Assembly: GCA_002007465.1 (NCBI GenBank)
Contig: LNAC01000275.1
Location: 1,932,637-1,996,636 of the forward strand
Direction of reading: 5' to 3'
DNA from: Ailurus styani
Taxonomy: Eukaryota > Chordata > Mammalia > Carnivora > Ailuridae
Length of the DNA: 64,000 nt
Position numbers and translations under genes: made by a program. Below the pieces are notes generated by a model that saw only the letters and a program-made list of their open reading frames with translations, did no database searches and was not told where the DNA came from. Positions 33,998-45,965 of the stretch are shown here, piece by piece (the first letter of the stretch is position 1; every line of letters begins with the position of its first letter).

Positions 33998-35284
33998 ACA
34001 TTTGTGCTTTTTCAAACAATAGCTTCTCCAGGTGCTTTACATAGGTATTTTAGTCTAACTGTAGATTACTTAATCTCTCTTCAGTTTACTCCAGGCTGTG
34101 GGAAAATAAATTCAGGGTTGACTGCATTTGCATAGGAACAATTAAAGGATTGCCCCAGGCACTATGGAAAAAGGGATGGACATCTGATAAGAGTAAATGG
34201 AACCAGTCCACTCTCTTAGGAGAATTTGAATCAAATGGTAGAGGAGCGGAGTTACACAAAGGCAAAGGTGGGACACTAAGCTTCAGGAAAAGCTCATGGG
34301 CTCCTTGCTGGCTGGATCACAGGGCTGCCCCAATTCCTAGCTTGTTTCAGCTGCAGTTCTTGGGTTGTGTGCCATACAGACTGATCCAGGCTAATTGAAG
34401 TAGAAGAGATCTTACTGGAAGGTGATAGAGTGCTTCACAGTATAGAAGAAAAAGACCAAGTTTGTAAGGGAGAGACCGGGGCTGCTTTTCTAGCTATCAC
34501 TGGCAGATGGCTGCGAGATAGTCCTCTTAAGGAATCCCCAGTGGGGGGATCAGATCTGTGTTTTGTCTTTGACACTATTTAGGAGTGAAAAACCTGAAGG
34601 AAGTACCTCACTGGCCTAAATTGGGGTTATATTTCCATCCCCTGGCACCTGTGTAGACGGTCTCTCCAAGACTACACACAATAGGAAAAATCTCCAGAAG
34701 GACATCAGATTGGCTATAATTTGAGGAGGGAAAAGGTTTTTAACATAAAACTTGAATTATCATTTGGATTGTGTTCTCATGAAACCATCCAATTTAAAAG
34801 TGACTTTGGAATTTTGTCTCTCACCACCTTGCAAATTGTAGCTCATGGAAGGATACTACAACATGGCCCCCCATACCCTGTAAGTTGTTCTCCACTTCTT
34901 CCCCCATGGAAGCCCAAGGCCACTGGCCATGGTCAGACCAGGAATGTTCGGAGGTCAGATGATAAATGATGTATCGGGTCATCTGGGGTTAGGGAATGAT
35001 GACTCCTTCCTGTGGTTTTTATCCGCTCTTCAGGATATAGAATGGGATAGATTTAGTAACTTGTGAAGTACCTTCAATTGTCCTTTGGCCAGTGGAGGGA
35101 GGGCTGTTAGATTGGCAATATCAAATGCTGCAAGCCTCTAGAAATTGTACTCTCTCTCTGTACCCCAGCACATACACCAAGATAGTAGAACAAAAGGCAT
35201 CCTTGGGGAATTACAGATTAATGGTACCACCAAATAACTGTCACGAGCAATGGTCTCACGGTGGTAACCAACCTCAGTTACGAT

Positions 35285-35459
35285 TTTTTTAAGATTTTTT
35301 TTTATTTGGAAGAGTGAGAGCATGAGTGGGGTGAGGGGGAGAGGGAGAAGCAGACCCCCCACTGACCAGGGAGCCTGATCCAGCGCTCAGTTCCCCAGAC
35401 TCCAGGATCATGATCTGAGCTTAAGGCAGATGCTTAACCAACTGAGCCACCAGGGGCCC
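35285..35459 (-). mobile_element. SINEC inside the ERVL remnant
   Basis: TTTAAGATTTTTTTTTATTTG at the left, AACTGAGCCACCAGGGGCCC at the right. Flanked by cagttacg on both sides, so it split the ERVL pol sequence. Confidence 0.93.
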
Positions 35460-35611
35460 CAGTTACGGTTCTGAATATAGTTTTATATTAGAGGAAATCA
35501 ACACATCTGGCCCTGACATACTGCTGTTCACCTAGCTAATGTTTTCCCATCAACCCTATTTGCAATATAATCAAAATTAGCTTACCTTCACATTACAGGG
35601 ATAGCAGCATA

Positions 35612-35846
35612 TTTTTAAAAAAAAATTTTTTTTAAAGATTTTATTTGAGAGAGTAAGAGAATACACAAGCAGGGGGAAGGGTAGAGGGAGAAGGAGAAAC
35701 AGGCTCCCCTCTGAGCAGAGAGCCCAAAATGGGGCTCGTTCCCAGGACCCTGGGATCATGANGACTGATCCAGGCTAATTGAAGTAGAAGAGATCTTCCT
35801 GAACCGAAGGCAGACACTTAACCGACTGAGCCACGCAGGCCCCCCA
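35612..35846 (-). mobile_element. SINEC with a foreign 35-bp insert and an N
   Basis: A normal reverse SINE (TTTAAAGATTTTATTTGAGA to GACTGAGCCACGCAGGCCCC), except that between GGGATCATGA and CCTGAACCGAAGG there is an N (35762) and 35 bases (35763-35797). Those bases are an exact copy of 34379-34413. The SINE reads through normally if they are removed, so the insert is probably an assembly fault. Confidence 0.92.
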
Positions 35847-37699
35847 GGACAGCAGTATACTTTAATTGTTTCGCTTCAGGGCTGTCAAGTCACATACTCT
35901 CTGTCATTACACTAAGGACATAATTGGACTAAGAGGTCAGGATGTCTCGTGAACCTTATATGCCTTAGTAGATGTGCATACAGTAATTTAGGTCATCGTC
36001 TCTGAAGTGATAGACAAGTTTCGTCACCTTAGACACCCCAGTAAGAAAGAGGCATAATGTCGGATCTGTTTGGATTTTGGAGGCAAAACAGCACATTTGA
36101 ATGTGCTTCTCTGTCCCATTTACCGAGTAACCTGTAAGGCTATCAGTTTTGAGGGGAGACTGGAGAAAGCAAGGATTTTGGAGTGGTCCAAGTCACTTTG
36201 TTATTTAGTCTATGACTTACCAAATTCGAACATACTGGTAGGGTTAATGGCAGACAGAGATGTTCTATGATGCTCCAAAAGAATCAGTGCGCTAGAGGTT
36301 CAGAGTTAATGACTTCGCTAACATCTATTATCCATTTGAAAAGTACTTGTTTGCTACTGGACCTGGTAAAATGCCTGAACATGGATCATAGATCTTCTGT
36401 GCAACTGAAACTACCCATTAAAAACTTGATGTTACCTGATCTATAAAATAACACAAGCAGATGCATGCAGCTAGCATTCTATTCTAAAATGGAATTTTCA
36501 GATTTACTAGATTGTAGAGACTAAGTAGCAGAACAGCTCAGACCACAACTTAAACCTATTCCAGAATCTTGTCTTTTTCTAGGCTGTGGGCTTGGACAAT
36601 GGCCAGCTAGTTAGAAAGTTGGGAAGAACAAGAATCAAGGATTGGTGAAAAGATGTTAAGGGAAAAGATTCATGGATAGAATTCTTAAAACAAGTAAAGT
36701 TGATGGTATTTGCATCCCATGTAAATGCCACCAGAAAATATCCGCTATGGATATTGCTCTCATTAGACCAGATAAGTAAGATAACCCATTCTGTGGAGAT
36801 CTGTCATTTATTTTCCCCAGCCACTACCTTGATGCTTGTTCATGAGGAACAGAAACAAAATCATAACAGAGATTGATCCTGTGTAGGAGCTCGAAAAGTT
36901 GGACCTCTTACCAAAAGTGACCTGGCTGTTGCCTCGGCTGGAGTGGCAAACTGCAACGAGGAGGAGGCAAACTGCAACCAACGAGGCTGGTGCTGAGCCC
37001 TGATATGGCCCCATTCCTTAGGGGTACCATTTAGCCAAGTGATTACATTAGAGACCTTCAATTATGCAAAAAGCCAGCAGTTTGTCTTCTTAGGGATCGA
37101 TGTATATTATGGGTGTGGATTGGTCTTTCTTGCCTGCAGTATGTCTGCCAGCATCACGATTCATGGACTTGGCAGAATGCCTTCTCCATCAGTGTATCCC
37201 ATACAGTATAGTCTCGTGACAGTGAAGGAGGTGAAGAAAGTACATCAACTGGCTCACACTTATGGACATAATTTTTACCATGTGCCCCATTATCCAGAAA
37301 GAGCTTGCTTAACAGACTTATGTTTGCCAAAAGCTTAGCTGTAGAACTGTCTGGGAGTTACCTCATTACGAAGCTAGATACTTCCCTAAAGGACACAGTA
37401 TATGGTGCTATTTCCTCTAGTCAGGATGCACGGATCAAGAAATGAAGGGATGGGCGTTGAGAATTATGCCAGTTGACCCACTGAAGGCATTTTTGCTTCC
37501 CTTGCTTGTGACTGAGTTTGGAGGTCTTAGTGCCTGAGGAAGTAATGTTTCTTCCAGGGAACACAACCTTAATTGTATTTAAATTGAAATCTTGAGACCG
37601 ATCTCTGATCATCTTGGGCTCTTTATGCCACTGAACCAATAAGCTAGAAAGGAGTTTCTCCTGATATATCACCTTTACCACCCAGCTCTGTGCTCCAGG

Positions 37700-38330
37700 A
37701 GATTCCCAGCTCTGTGTGGGCTGTAGCAGTGGGTTCCCTTGTTCTCCGGCTTCTGGTTAGGTTCAGTAAATGGGAGGCACCAGCAGAACACTTGGCAGGT
37801 GAGAAGAAAGTGGAGTCATATTTATTTCTCCTGCTCCTTGCAGAGTTCAAATATAATGGTCTAAAATTTACAGTTTGGGGCGCCTGGGTAATTCAGTCTG
37901 TTAAGTGTCTGCCTTCAGCTCAGGTCATGATCTCAGGGTCCTGAAATTGAGCCCTGTGTCGGGCTTCCTGTTCAGTGGGGAATCTGCTTCTCACTCTCCC
38001 TCTGCGCACCACCCCCCACTTGTGTTCTCTTTCTCTCTCTCAAATAAATAAATAAAATCTTAAAAAAAAATACAGTTCCGTTAGGTGGCTCTTTGCTCTC
38101 TACAGCTACTCTTTCTGAGATTTAGTACCCACTTTCTTCCCTTTACTTCTGCAGGCCTAAGGTGGTAGTGGGTCCCCATTGTTATTGGTCCTGGAGGGCT
38201 TCATCCATTATTGATTTCTCTTAACCCTGCCCACATTGTTGACTTTAGTCCCTTTATTCAGCTCCACTCAATTACCCCATTTGAGTATCCCATCTGTTTT
38301 GTGCCAGGACCCTGACCAAATCAGATGTTT
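37700..38330 (+). repeat. Interspersed repeat of unassigned family
   Basis: GTTCTCCGGCTTCTGGTTAG, AAATGGGAGGCACCAGCAG, TTATTTCTCCTGCTCCTTGC and, past a SINE, GCCTAAGGTGGTAGTGGGTC and CCAGGACCCTGACCAAATCA look like a known mammalian dispersed repeat. I cannot name it. It may be LTR-related given its place after the ERVL integrase region. Confidence 0.45.
37877..38070 (+). mobile_element. SINEC
   Basis: GGGGCGCCTGGGTAATTCAG, TCATGATCTCAGGGTCCTGA, tail AAATAAATAAATAAAATCTT. Flanked by acagtt-type repeats. Confidence 0.94.
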
Positions 38331-39014
38331 CACAATAACCTGTTTGGACATTTCTGGAGCTGAGATCATACTCTTCTCCAAATTTCTTCCCTATCTTGTA
38401 TCCTCTGTTATTCCTTCCTCATGTTCTATAATACGACACGTTCTTTTCATTTCCCCAAATCTCTTCTTTTGACCAACTATCTCCTCCATTCCAGTTGGTT
38501 AGAGTGGAATTACCAATAACAGGATCCTTTCCTTTGGCCACAAAGGGATGGTCATATGACACAAACTGGTATAACTGATCAAATTATTTCTTCTGGGGAT
38601 TTACAGATTGTGTAGTATAACACACAAGTGGCCAGTTGGAATTGAGTCTTTTAGTGGAAGTGTCCAAAGAAACAGATCATGAATTGCTGCCTATAGGTAT
38701 TGGCTCTTCCTTTGATTTGGTGAAATCCCGCTATGGAGTAAGACTCCCAGCAGCCTACACCCTAAGACAAGTAAACAAGAAATAAATGCCCACATGGGGA
38801 TTGAAGATGAATTCCAAATCATCTTAATGATTGGATTTAGTTAATTAGAATTAATAGTGCCCTAGCTGTCTACAAGAAGCAAATGTAAATCCTTTCTGAA
38901 AGAAGAAAGATACCCTAAACTTCAGGTTATCTCTATATTTTTTTGTATATAATGTCTGGCACCCAAGTATAAAATAACCAAGGAGATAAGACAGTTTCAT
39001 TTAAAAATACCAAA
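38330..39014. other. No gene or clear repeat seen
   Basis: AT-rich sequence between the unassigned repeat and the next SINE. It may hold further old retroviral or L1 material, but nothing is recognised with confidence. Confidence 0.5.
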
Positions 39015-39135
39015 AGAGGCACCTGGCTTGGGTCAGTCGGGAGAGCATGCAGCTCTTGATCTCATTGGGAGTTTGAGCCCCTGTTGGGTGTAGGGATTAC
39101 TAAAAAAAAAAAAAAAAAGAAAAGAAAAAGAAACC
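39015..39135 (+). mobile_element. Short SINEC-related SINE
   Basis: GAGGCACCTGGCTTGGGTCA, CTCTTGATCTCATTGGGAG, TTGGGTGTAGGGATTACT, then an A-rich tail. This is the short class in sense orientation. Confidence 0.8.
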
Positions 39136-40664
39136 AAGAGAAACAGAAAACAGAAAGATACACAGGGTGTCCAAATAATGGAGCTGTTAGACACTGACTT
39201 AAAAATAACTGCTTAATAATAGACAAGGAAGTAGAAGACAAGACTAAGAATTTCATCGCAAAAAAAAAGACTATTCTTGTACTGAAAAGTGTAATAACTA
39301 AAATTAGAACTCCATGGATGGATTTAACAGCATATGAGGTGCAGGTTAAGAGATAATCAGTAACTAGAAAGATCAAATCAAAAGAAAATATCCAGAAAGG
39401 AGCACAAAAAACAGGAAAGGAACAAGTAAGTATTAAGAGACAGGAGATACAATGAAGAGTTCTAATACATGTATAATTGGAGTCCCAGAAGGAGAAAGGA
39501 GGGATGATAATGGCTAAGAATTTTCCAGAACCAATAAAATATAAAGTCACAGATTTAAGAATTCCTGGAAGCCTTAGGCAAAATAAATACAAAGAAAACC
39601 ATACCTAAGGATATCACAATATTATGAATACCAAGGACAAAAGGAATATCATAAACTAGGAGAGAAAAAGTACTAAGGCAGTCGACTCTTTTTTTTCTTT
39701 TAAGGAAATCTCTACATCCAACATAGGGCTTGAACCCACAACCCTGAGATCAAGAGTTGTGTGCCTCACCAGCTGAGCCAGCCAGGTGCCCCTAAGGCAA
39801 TTGACTTCTTAACAATAGACCCCACAAGACAATTTATGTCTTCAGAGTTCGTCAAATTCTGTGTCCAGCAACCATATCTTTAAAATAAGAAAAAAATACA
39901 ATTTCAAACAAAAAGAGCTTTTATTACTGCAGACCCACCCATTGGACAGAAAGTAAATAAGGAGGAGACATGAAGATGCGGGAAGGAATGAAAGTGAACA
40001 AAAAGGAACACCTTAAGTAAATACAAGAGATTGTAGGCTGTATATATAATAACAATAATTAGGGGGTAATGGTATTAATGTATAATAGTATTAAAGCAAC
40101 AGCATATAGGCCAAGAAAGGGAGTAAATGGTGTTAAAACGTTATAAGGCTCTTGTATTGTTCGGGAAGGGGTCAAACTACAAATCAAATACATGTTGTAA
40201 TCTCTGGTAATCATTAAAAGAATAGAAAATAATGTATAACTAACAGCACTGTGGACACAGAATTAAAAAACATTCGGGATAAGAAAGAACTAGTAGGACA
40301 AATAGTGCATAGCAAGGCAATAGACTTAAGTGTATACATATATTCAACATTTATGTGTTTACATTATGTATATATATCATTAACAACGTTACATACAAAT
40401 AGACTAAGTGTTCCACTTAAAATATCAAGTTAGTCAAGTTGGATTACATACACAAAGTATCAAGATTAAGGAAAGACATTTAAAGAATAAGAAATAATAC
40501 AAGGATGCGGACACAGAAACTAAAGATACAGAAGGGTTTAAAGTAAAAGGATGAAAAAAAATATACCCTGCAAGCACTAATACATGAGATGAAAGCTGTA
40601 TTAGTATTTGACAAAGTGGACCTTAAGACAGGAAAGCGTTGTTAGGGACAAAGAGGGACACATA
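39136..40664 (+). mobile_element. L1M/L1ME fragment, sense strand
   Basis: Reads CAAAGAAAACCATACCTAAGG, then an A-rich segment resembling the early ORF region of old L1 elements, and near the end AGTAAAAGGATGAAAAAAAAT and TATTTGACAAAGTGGACCTT. It is decayed. A short SINE at 39688-39792 and a Tigger element at 40667 interrupt it. Confidence 0.65.
39688..39792 (-). mobile_element. Short SINEC-related SINE with target duplication
   Basis: CTTTTAAGGAAATCTCTACA, CATAGGGCTTGAACCCACAA, GCTGAGCCAGCCAGGTGCCC. Flanked by ctaaggcagtcgact / ctaaggcaattgact. Confidence 0.85.
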
Positions 40665-40666
40665 TA

Positions 40667-41089
40667 CAGTGGTCCTCCCTTACCCGGGGGGGTTTCTTTC
40701 CAAGACCCCCCCCCAGTGGGTGCCTGAAACCGTGGATAGTACTGGACCCTATATAAACTTTCCCTGCACGTATGTACCTGTGATTCAGTTTAATTTCTAA
40801 ATTATACACAGTAAGACATTAACAACAATAATAAAATAGAACAATTATAACAATATACTGTAATAAAAATGAGATGAATGTGCTGACTGTACTCACCCTT
40901 CTTGTGATGATGTGAGATGCTAAAATGTCTACCTGATGAGAGGAAGTGAGGGGAAGGATGGAGGCGTTGTGATGTAGCATTAGGCTCCTACTGACCTGAC
41001 CCAACGTCAGTAGAAGACTCATCTGCTTCCAGACTGCCGAGGTCCTTGGGTAACTGGGAAGCCAAACTTCCGGTAAGGGGAGACTGCTG
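40667..41089. mobile_element. Non-autonomous TcMar-Tigger DNA transposon
   Basis: The left end CAGTGGTCCTCCCTTACCC and right end GGTAAGGGGAGACTGCTG are inverted repeats, with TA at 40665-40666 and 41090-41091 as expected for mariner-type insertion. The interior (GTGCCTGAAACCGTGGATAG; AACAATTATAACAATATACTG; CACCCTTCTTGTGATGATGT) is the common mammalian Tigger-derived sequence. It encodes nothing. Confidence 0.88.
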
Positions 41090-41795
41090 TATCATTACAC
41101 ATGGAGAAACAATGTGTGCATTTTTCAGCATTTCTGGACCATTGAGGAAGATACAAAACACTACATAATTAGGTGATGATGCTCTGAATTTGAGGAACAA
41201 ATTGAAGAATTAATGGAAGAACTTAGAGAAACACCGACTAGAGAAAATTAAGAACTGATAAATTCTACAAAGTCAATCCCAATTGACCAAGAAGACCCCT
41301 CAAGTTGGAATCAATATAAGCTAGAAAGCATATGAATTAGCTAATTTCTAAATAATAGATATTTCTGTGATGCAAAAACTTAAATGTTTCAGCAGTTCTA
41401 AGTATAATAGATGCTACTAATTTAAAAAAATATCAGCCTGAACTAGAGCCATCCCCTTGGTCTGTAGTTTGTTCACCGTTAATAAAAGCCTAGCTGCTCC
41501 ATTTGTTTTCTAGTTTGGCATTAAACACTGATGTATCCCTACAAATGTCAACAGGGGGAAAACAGTAATCATTCAGTGTGTATCATTATATTCATTACGT
41601 GTTTTGTGTCTTGACTGGAAAACAACCTTCATAAGGTGTTAGGTATAGTTCTTTAGATATTTTTGAAAGTTTATATAGTGAGTTTTGGTGTTAGAACCCA
41701 ATGGATTTACATATATTCTTTGGGAACCTAATCTTTAAATCAGGAAAGTACTCATCTACAGATAATATATTTTCCCTCAAAGAAGCGGAGCAGAG

Positions 41796-41979
41796 GGGCG
41801 CCTGGCTGGCTCAGTAGGTTAAAGCCTCTGCCTTTGGCTCAGGTCATGATCCCAGACTCCTGGGATCAAGCCCCGCATTAGGCTCCTTGCTCAACACAGA
41901 GCCTGCTTCCTCCTCTCTCTCTCTGCCTGCCTCTCTGCCTACGTGGATATCTCTCTCTCTNTCCCCTTAAAAAAAAAAA

Positions 41980-42021
<42 letters not shown>
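41796..42021 (+). mobile_element. SINEC, young, with a very long A-tail and an N
   Basis: GGGGCGCCTGGCTGGCTCAG, TTAAAGCCTCTGCCTTTGGC, CT-rich part with an N at 41961, then about 60 bases of nearly pure A. Identical aagcggagcagag at 41783-41795 and 42022-42034. The long tail suggests a recent insertion. Confidence 0.96.
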
Positions 42022-42024
<3 letters not shown>

Positions 42025-42568
42025 CGGAGCAGAGCTTGTGTTGGCTGCAAAGCATCAAATATAACACTAGGGGGCGATGCAATGTTGAGAAGAAAGGAAC
42101 ATACCCTGACAAGTAAGCGAGGTTGGAAAGATTCAATTTGAGGGCATATATAAAATGGTTAAGAGCTTGTGTAAAATTACAGTTTAGTAAGTACCAAGTT
42201 CTTCAATTTCCAGGATGCCATAATGTGACTAAGCCAACTAGGGTTAAAAAAAAAAAAGTAAAAAAGGAGAGAGGAACCAAAAGGAGTTAATAATTACAGA
42301 TCTTTTGGGACAAACAACCCCCTAATATATAATTAAGATGGACTTGGGTGTATTTCCTAGGACGTGTTAGTTTGAAGAGAAAATTTTAGTATTTTCATTT
42401 TGCTAATAATATTAAAAATTTTTTTTTACTAGTTGTAAAAACAACTTCATTGGCAATGCATCGTTGAAGTATATTTAACTGAATAAGATTTTATTTATCA
42501 AGGACTTCTCAGTCTGGGGTGTGCAGGTCTTTACATTTTCAGAGTCTTTAAGAATTTTTTTTTTTTTT

Positions 42569-42767
42569 GGGCGCCTGGGTGGCTCAGTGGGTTAATGCCT
42601 CTGCTTTCGGCTCAGGTCATGATCTCAGGGTCCTGGGATCGAGGCCCGCATCGGGCTCCCTGCTCGGCGGGGAGCCTGCTTCCCCCTCTCTCTCTCTGCC
42701 TGCCTCTCTGCCTCCTTGTGATCTCTCTCCCTCTGTGAAATAAATAAATAAAAATCTTAAAAAAAAA
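42569..42767 (+). mobile_element. SINEC, young
   Basis: GGGCGCCTGGGTGGCTCAGT, GATCGAGGCCCGCATCGGGC, CTGCCTGCCTCTCTGCCTCC, tail AAATAAATAAATAAAAATCTT. aagaattttttttt repeats flank it. Confidence 0.96.
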
Positions 42768-43299
42768 TGTGTTAAAAGAATTTTTTTTTCATTTAAAAAG
42801 TTCAGTACTTTTTAAAGGAGGAAAGTAGTAAATACACTGTCACAAAGCACTGGGCTTTGTAATTGAGTAACCAGAGCAATGAAGACATGAACCAATGGGG
42901 GAAGCTAAGTGAGAGCGCGGCCCCCCGAAAAGTGGGTCAAAAGGTTACACTAATGCAGGGAGACACCCTAATGGTGCCACCACTGGGCAGAGCCAATGGG
43001 AAGTCCGTAGAAGTATGACTTGGAAGGGAGCCAGTAGGACAGGGACTTCCCTCTTGAGAGGGAGCTGTGTGTGTTTGTATACGTGCACGCACGTGTTCAT
43101 GTGTGCACGCACACACAAGAAATGGTGTAATTTGCTAAGATGCAAAGGCCAGTATTATATGGGTGACATGAAGATCTCTTTCCTGATGTGCCTTTTCCCC
43201 AAGCACCTGTTTTTTAACTCATCAACTCAAGGCTGTTGTGCTCATAAATTTCCCTGCTTTAGTCTCTAAGTCATGATTAACAGTGGTTTTATTCCTTTA

Positions 43300-43425
43300 T
43301 TCATCAACATTTAGGTTTTATTAGGAATACCTAATCACAGACCTTACTGCGAGCCTGGCCGTGTTCCAAGGGCTTGACCTGTATGAGCTCAGTTAGTTCT
43401 CGCAGGAGCCGGGCACCAGGGAACT
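43300..43425 (-). repeat. MIR SINE fragment
   Basis: TTTTATTAGGAATACCTAATC, CTGGCCGTGTTCCAAGGGCTT and GAGCTCAGTTAGTTCTCGCA resemble the complement of MIR. Confidence 0.5.
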
Positions 43426-43439
43426 GTGGGACCATCTTT

Positions 43440-43640
43440 TACGAGGCTCTTCATGACTTGACTCCGCATTACCTTTCCACGCATATAGGTGGTGAGGTCC
43501 TTTTCCTCTCTAAACACCAGCCATGCTGAACTTCTTCCAGTTACTTGAATACACTGCACTTTTAAAACCATAGCTAGTGTTGACCATGCTCTTTCTGTTC
43601 TCCTTTCCTCCTGCCTGGTAGCCCCTTCTCACACCAAACT
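43440..43640 (+). repeat. L2 LINE fragment
   Basis: GGCTCTTCATGACTTGACTC, AACACCAGCCATGCTGAACT and CTTCTTCCAGTTACTTGAA match the L2 3' region. Confidence 0.65.
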
Positions 43641-43842
43641 CATGGGGTCAATATGCTTGTTTCTCCCATCTTCCATATGGGGGAAAAAGAAGCTTAGGGA
43701 AGTTAAGTGTTATGTCTAAGGTCACACACTTCAGAGAGGGATGGTAATGTGGAAGAAGGATGAGCTTTGGACCCAGAAGTTATGTTATCCAATTTTCCCT
43801 CTGTTGTTTACTGGCTTGCATTTCAGAGAATGTTTATTCTCT

Positions 43843-43862
43843 CCCCCCCCCCCCCCCCCCCN
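43843..43862. repeat. C homopolymer ending in N
   Basis: About 19 C in a row followed by N at 43862, so the true length is unresolved. Confidence 0.95.
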
Positions 43863-44254
43863 GAGTAGCATACTGTGAAGGATTTTGGTGATGGGAGGGC
43901 CAACCTAGGCATGAGACAAAGGCATACAATTCGGGGAAGTATAACCGAAAGGAGAGGGAAGAATGTTTTCGAGAGACAATGTTCCCGAACAGGACTGCAC
44001 TGATGAAGTTAGGGCACGTGCACATTCTGCTCCCCAGACCATGGCATCTGGGCATATCCTGTTTTCTATAGGACAGTGAGTGTAAGGAATGGACAGCAGA
44101 GGGAGCCCTTGATGGGCTTTGCTCCACTCTGGGGGCAGAAGAATGAGAAAGTGACATTGTCCCTGGGAGCTCGTTTCTTCCCTTTCTGGTTTCCACTCAG
44201 TACCCACACGGCGTTTCCCTAACGAAAGTGCCCGTGAAGTGCTAGCAAGGCCTG

Positions 44255-44405
44255 GGCCGCCTTATCCATCTCGGCTAGATGAGGAGACCAGCCCCAGAGG
44301 GATTGAATTACTGCCCCCAGTTCAGTTACACAACTGGTAAATTGTTGAGGCAGGATTCCAGGGCATAGGGCCCTGGGATTCGAAAGCGGAGCCTCCTCCT
44401 CCACG
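44255..44405 (-). repeat. MIR SINE fragment
   Basis: GATGAGGAGACCAGCCCCAG, CAGTTACACAACTGGTAAAT and GGCAGGATTCCAGGGCA fit the complement of MIR. Confidence 0.6.
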
Positions 44406-45824
44406 GTCATTCTTCTGTGCCTCTCAGTCCCTCATGGGCCTGTGTCCCCGCTCTGTAAATGCCATCTTGGGCACAAATGGAGTTCAAGAGTCCCTCTCAG
44501 AATAGCAGAGTTGGTTCAGTTGGTAGCAGTTTAGCAGATGGTTTAAAAACAATGTTTTAACTTGATGGAGGTGCCCCACACCCTGCAGGAGAGAAATGTG
44601 GGCTGATGGCGACAGCCGTACCAAGGGTGCGGATTGGGGGGCTTTAAAATCCCCCCATAATTTCCAGTTGCTTCCTCTTTCTTCTCAACAACTGGCATTA
44701 TCTTAATCTTACATCCAAAGCTTTGCAAACACAGCTTCAAAGATCTATCCTGGCTGCCCCCTTCCAGCTTTCCCCAACACTCCACTGTGGCAGCCTCTGC
44801 TGGCTGTCCTCAAACCCTGCTCCTGGGAGCGATGGTGGGTTGTCTACTCGGGGACCCCCAAAAGGAAAGACCTCCAACTTGGCATCTTTAGTTGCAACAG
44901 AATAAAGACTCCTGTCTTCTCCCCTTCCTCTTCTGGGACCCCACCTTGCATGCAGGTCGGCATGGGACCAAGTCTTGGGGTGGGTGGGGGGGCTCAGCAA
45001 AGACTTGGTGACAGGCTGATTGATGGGTTTCCCGCCTCTGCTTGCCCTCCCGCCCACTCCTGCAGGCTCTGGCCCGGGTCCACCATCCGGCTGCCTGAGG
45101 GGTCTGCTTTTCTTTGTTGAGTCAGCACCAATGAGTCAGGGCCAAGATCAGCTGGGGGTACTGGGGAGCACTGCAGGACACTGGGAAGGGAATACGAATT
45201 AAGTGGCCCAAAGGAAGGCATCACAAGGAGCATGTGAATGGAGGGCACTGGGGTTGTGGTCCGAGAAGCCTGGGTAGGGAGGTGACCTGTTGATGTCATC
45301 AACTGACCATCAGCTGTCGGCGGTTCGCTTTCTTGTAGAAAAACACAGGTCACCCAAATCATAGTGCTTAGGGCCTTAAAAATTCCCAGTCTTGTCACTC
45401 TTGTGTTTTTACACTTTTAGAGATGCTAAAATGAAACCAAACACTCAGCCAGTGGAAGATAAGGAGAAAGCAGACGAGAGAAATTCTCAGATACACTGCA
45501 GTGGCAGCTCATCCATGTCTTTTTGCCAGGGCTGCTGAGGGTCAAAGCAAAGTGGCTAATGACATTTGGTGGCATCCTTGCATACTTCCTCATCCATACA
45601 TAGGTTCCATACATTGGTAGTGGGGGCAGGAGGAGAGTTGGATGTGGCTAAGTAGAGGGACAGAAATTAAAGAGACATCAACCTTCCCATTAACAAGGAG
45701 GAGTGAGTGGAGGGTAAACCGGTGATGCTATTCTTGCTCATTCAGGCATGACAGTTATGCCAATGTCCTCAGAACCACAGATACCCTGGTAGCCTGGAAT
45801 CATATTGCTGGGGGTGAACTTAGA

Positions 45825-45965
45825 GGCTGTCTCCTCCAACTCCATCATTTTAAAGGATAGGAGATGCAGATCCAGAGAAGGGAAGTGACCTGTCACAGTA
45901 ATATAGCTAGATGACAACAACAGAGCTAAAAGCCTAATTCTGGGCTCTTTCCATGACAAGAACCC
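45825..45965 (-). repeat. MIR SINE fragment
   Basis: CATCATTTTAAAGGATAGGAG, CAGAGAAGGGAAGTGACCTG and ACAACAACAGAGCTAAAAGCC fit the complement of MIR. Confidence 0.6.

Larger units (their letters stand above)
34080..37680 (+). mobile_element. ERVL-type (class III) endogenous retrovirus remnant: protease to integrase region
   Basis: The stretch resembles the internal part of ERVL elements in order: protease-like (about 34850-35100), reverse transcriptase (about 35130-36070), RNase H (to about 36720) and integrase (about 36780-37680, near CATGTGCCCCATTATCC). It is an old, heavily broken copy with many stops, frameshifts and deletions, and two SINEs have inserted into it. No open frame covers a domain. 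Sequence before 34850 may be gag-side. No flanking LTR was identified. Assignment is by recognition of nucleotide similarity; the exact subfamily is unknown. Confidence 0.7.

Noticed and set aside
39062..39592. Reverse-strand open frame of 176 codons with many hydrophobic residues
   Set aside because: It is the antisense of an A-rich L1M fragment and a SINE tail; the hydrophobic look comes from T-rich codons.
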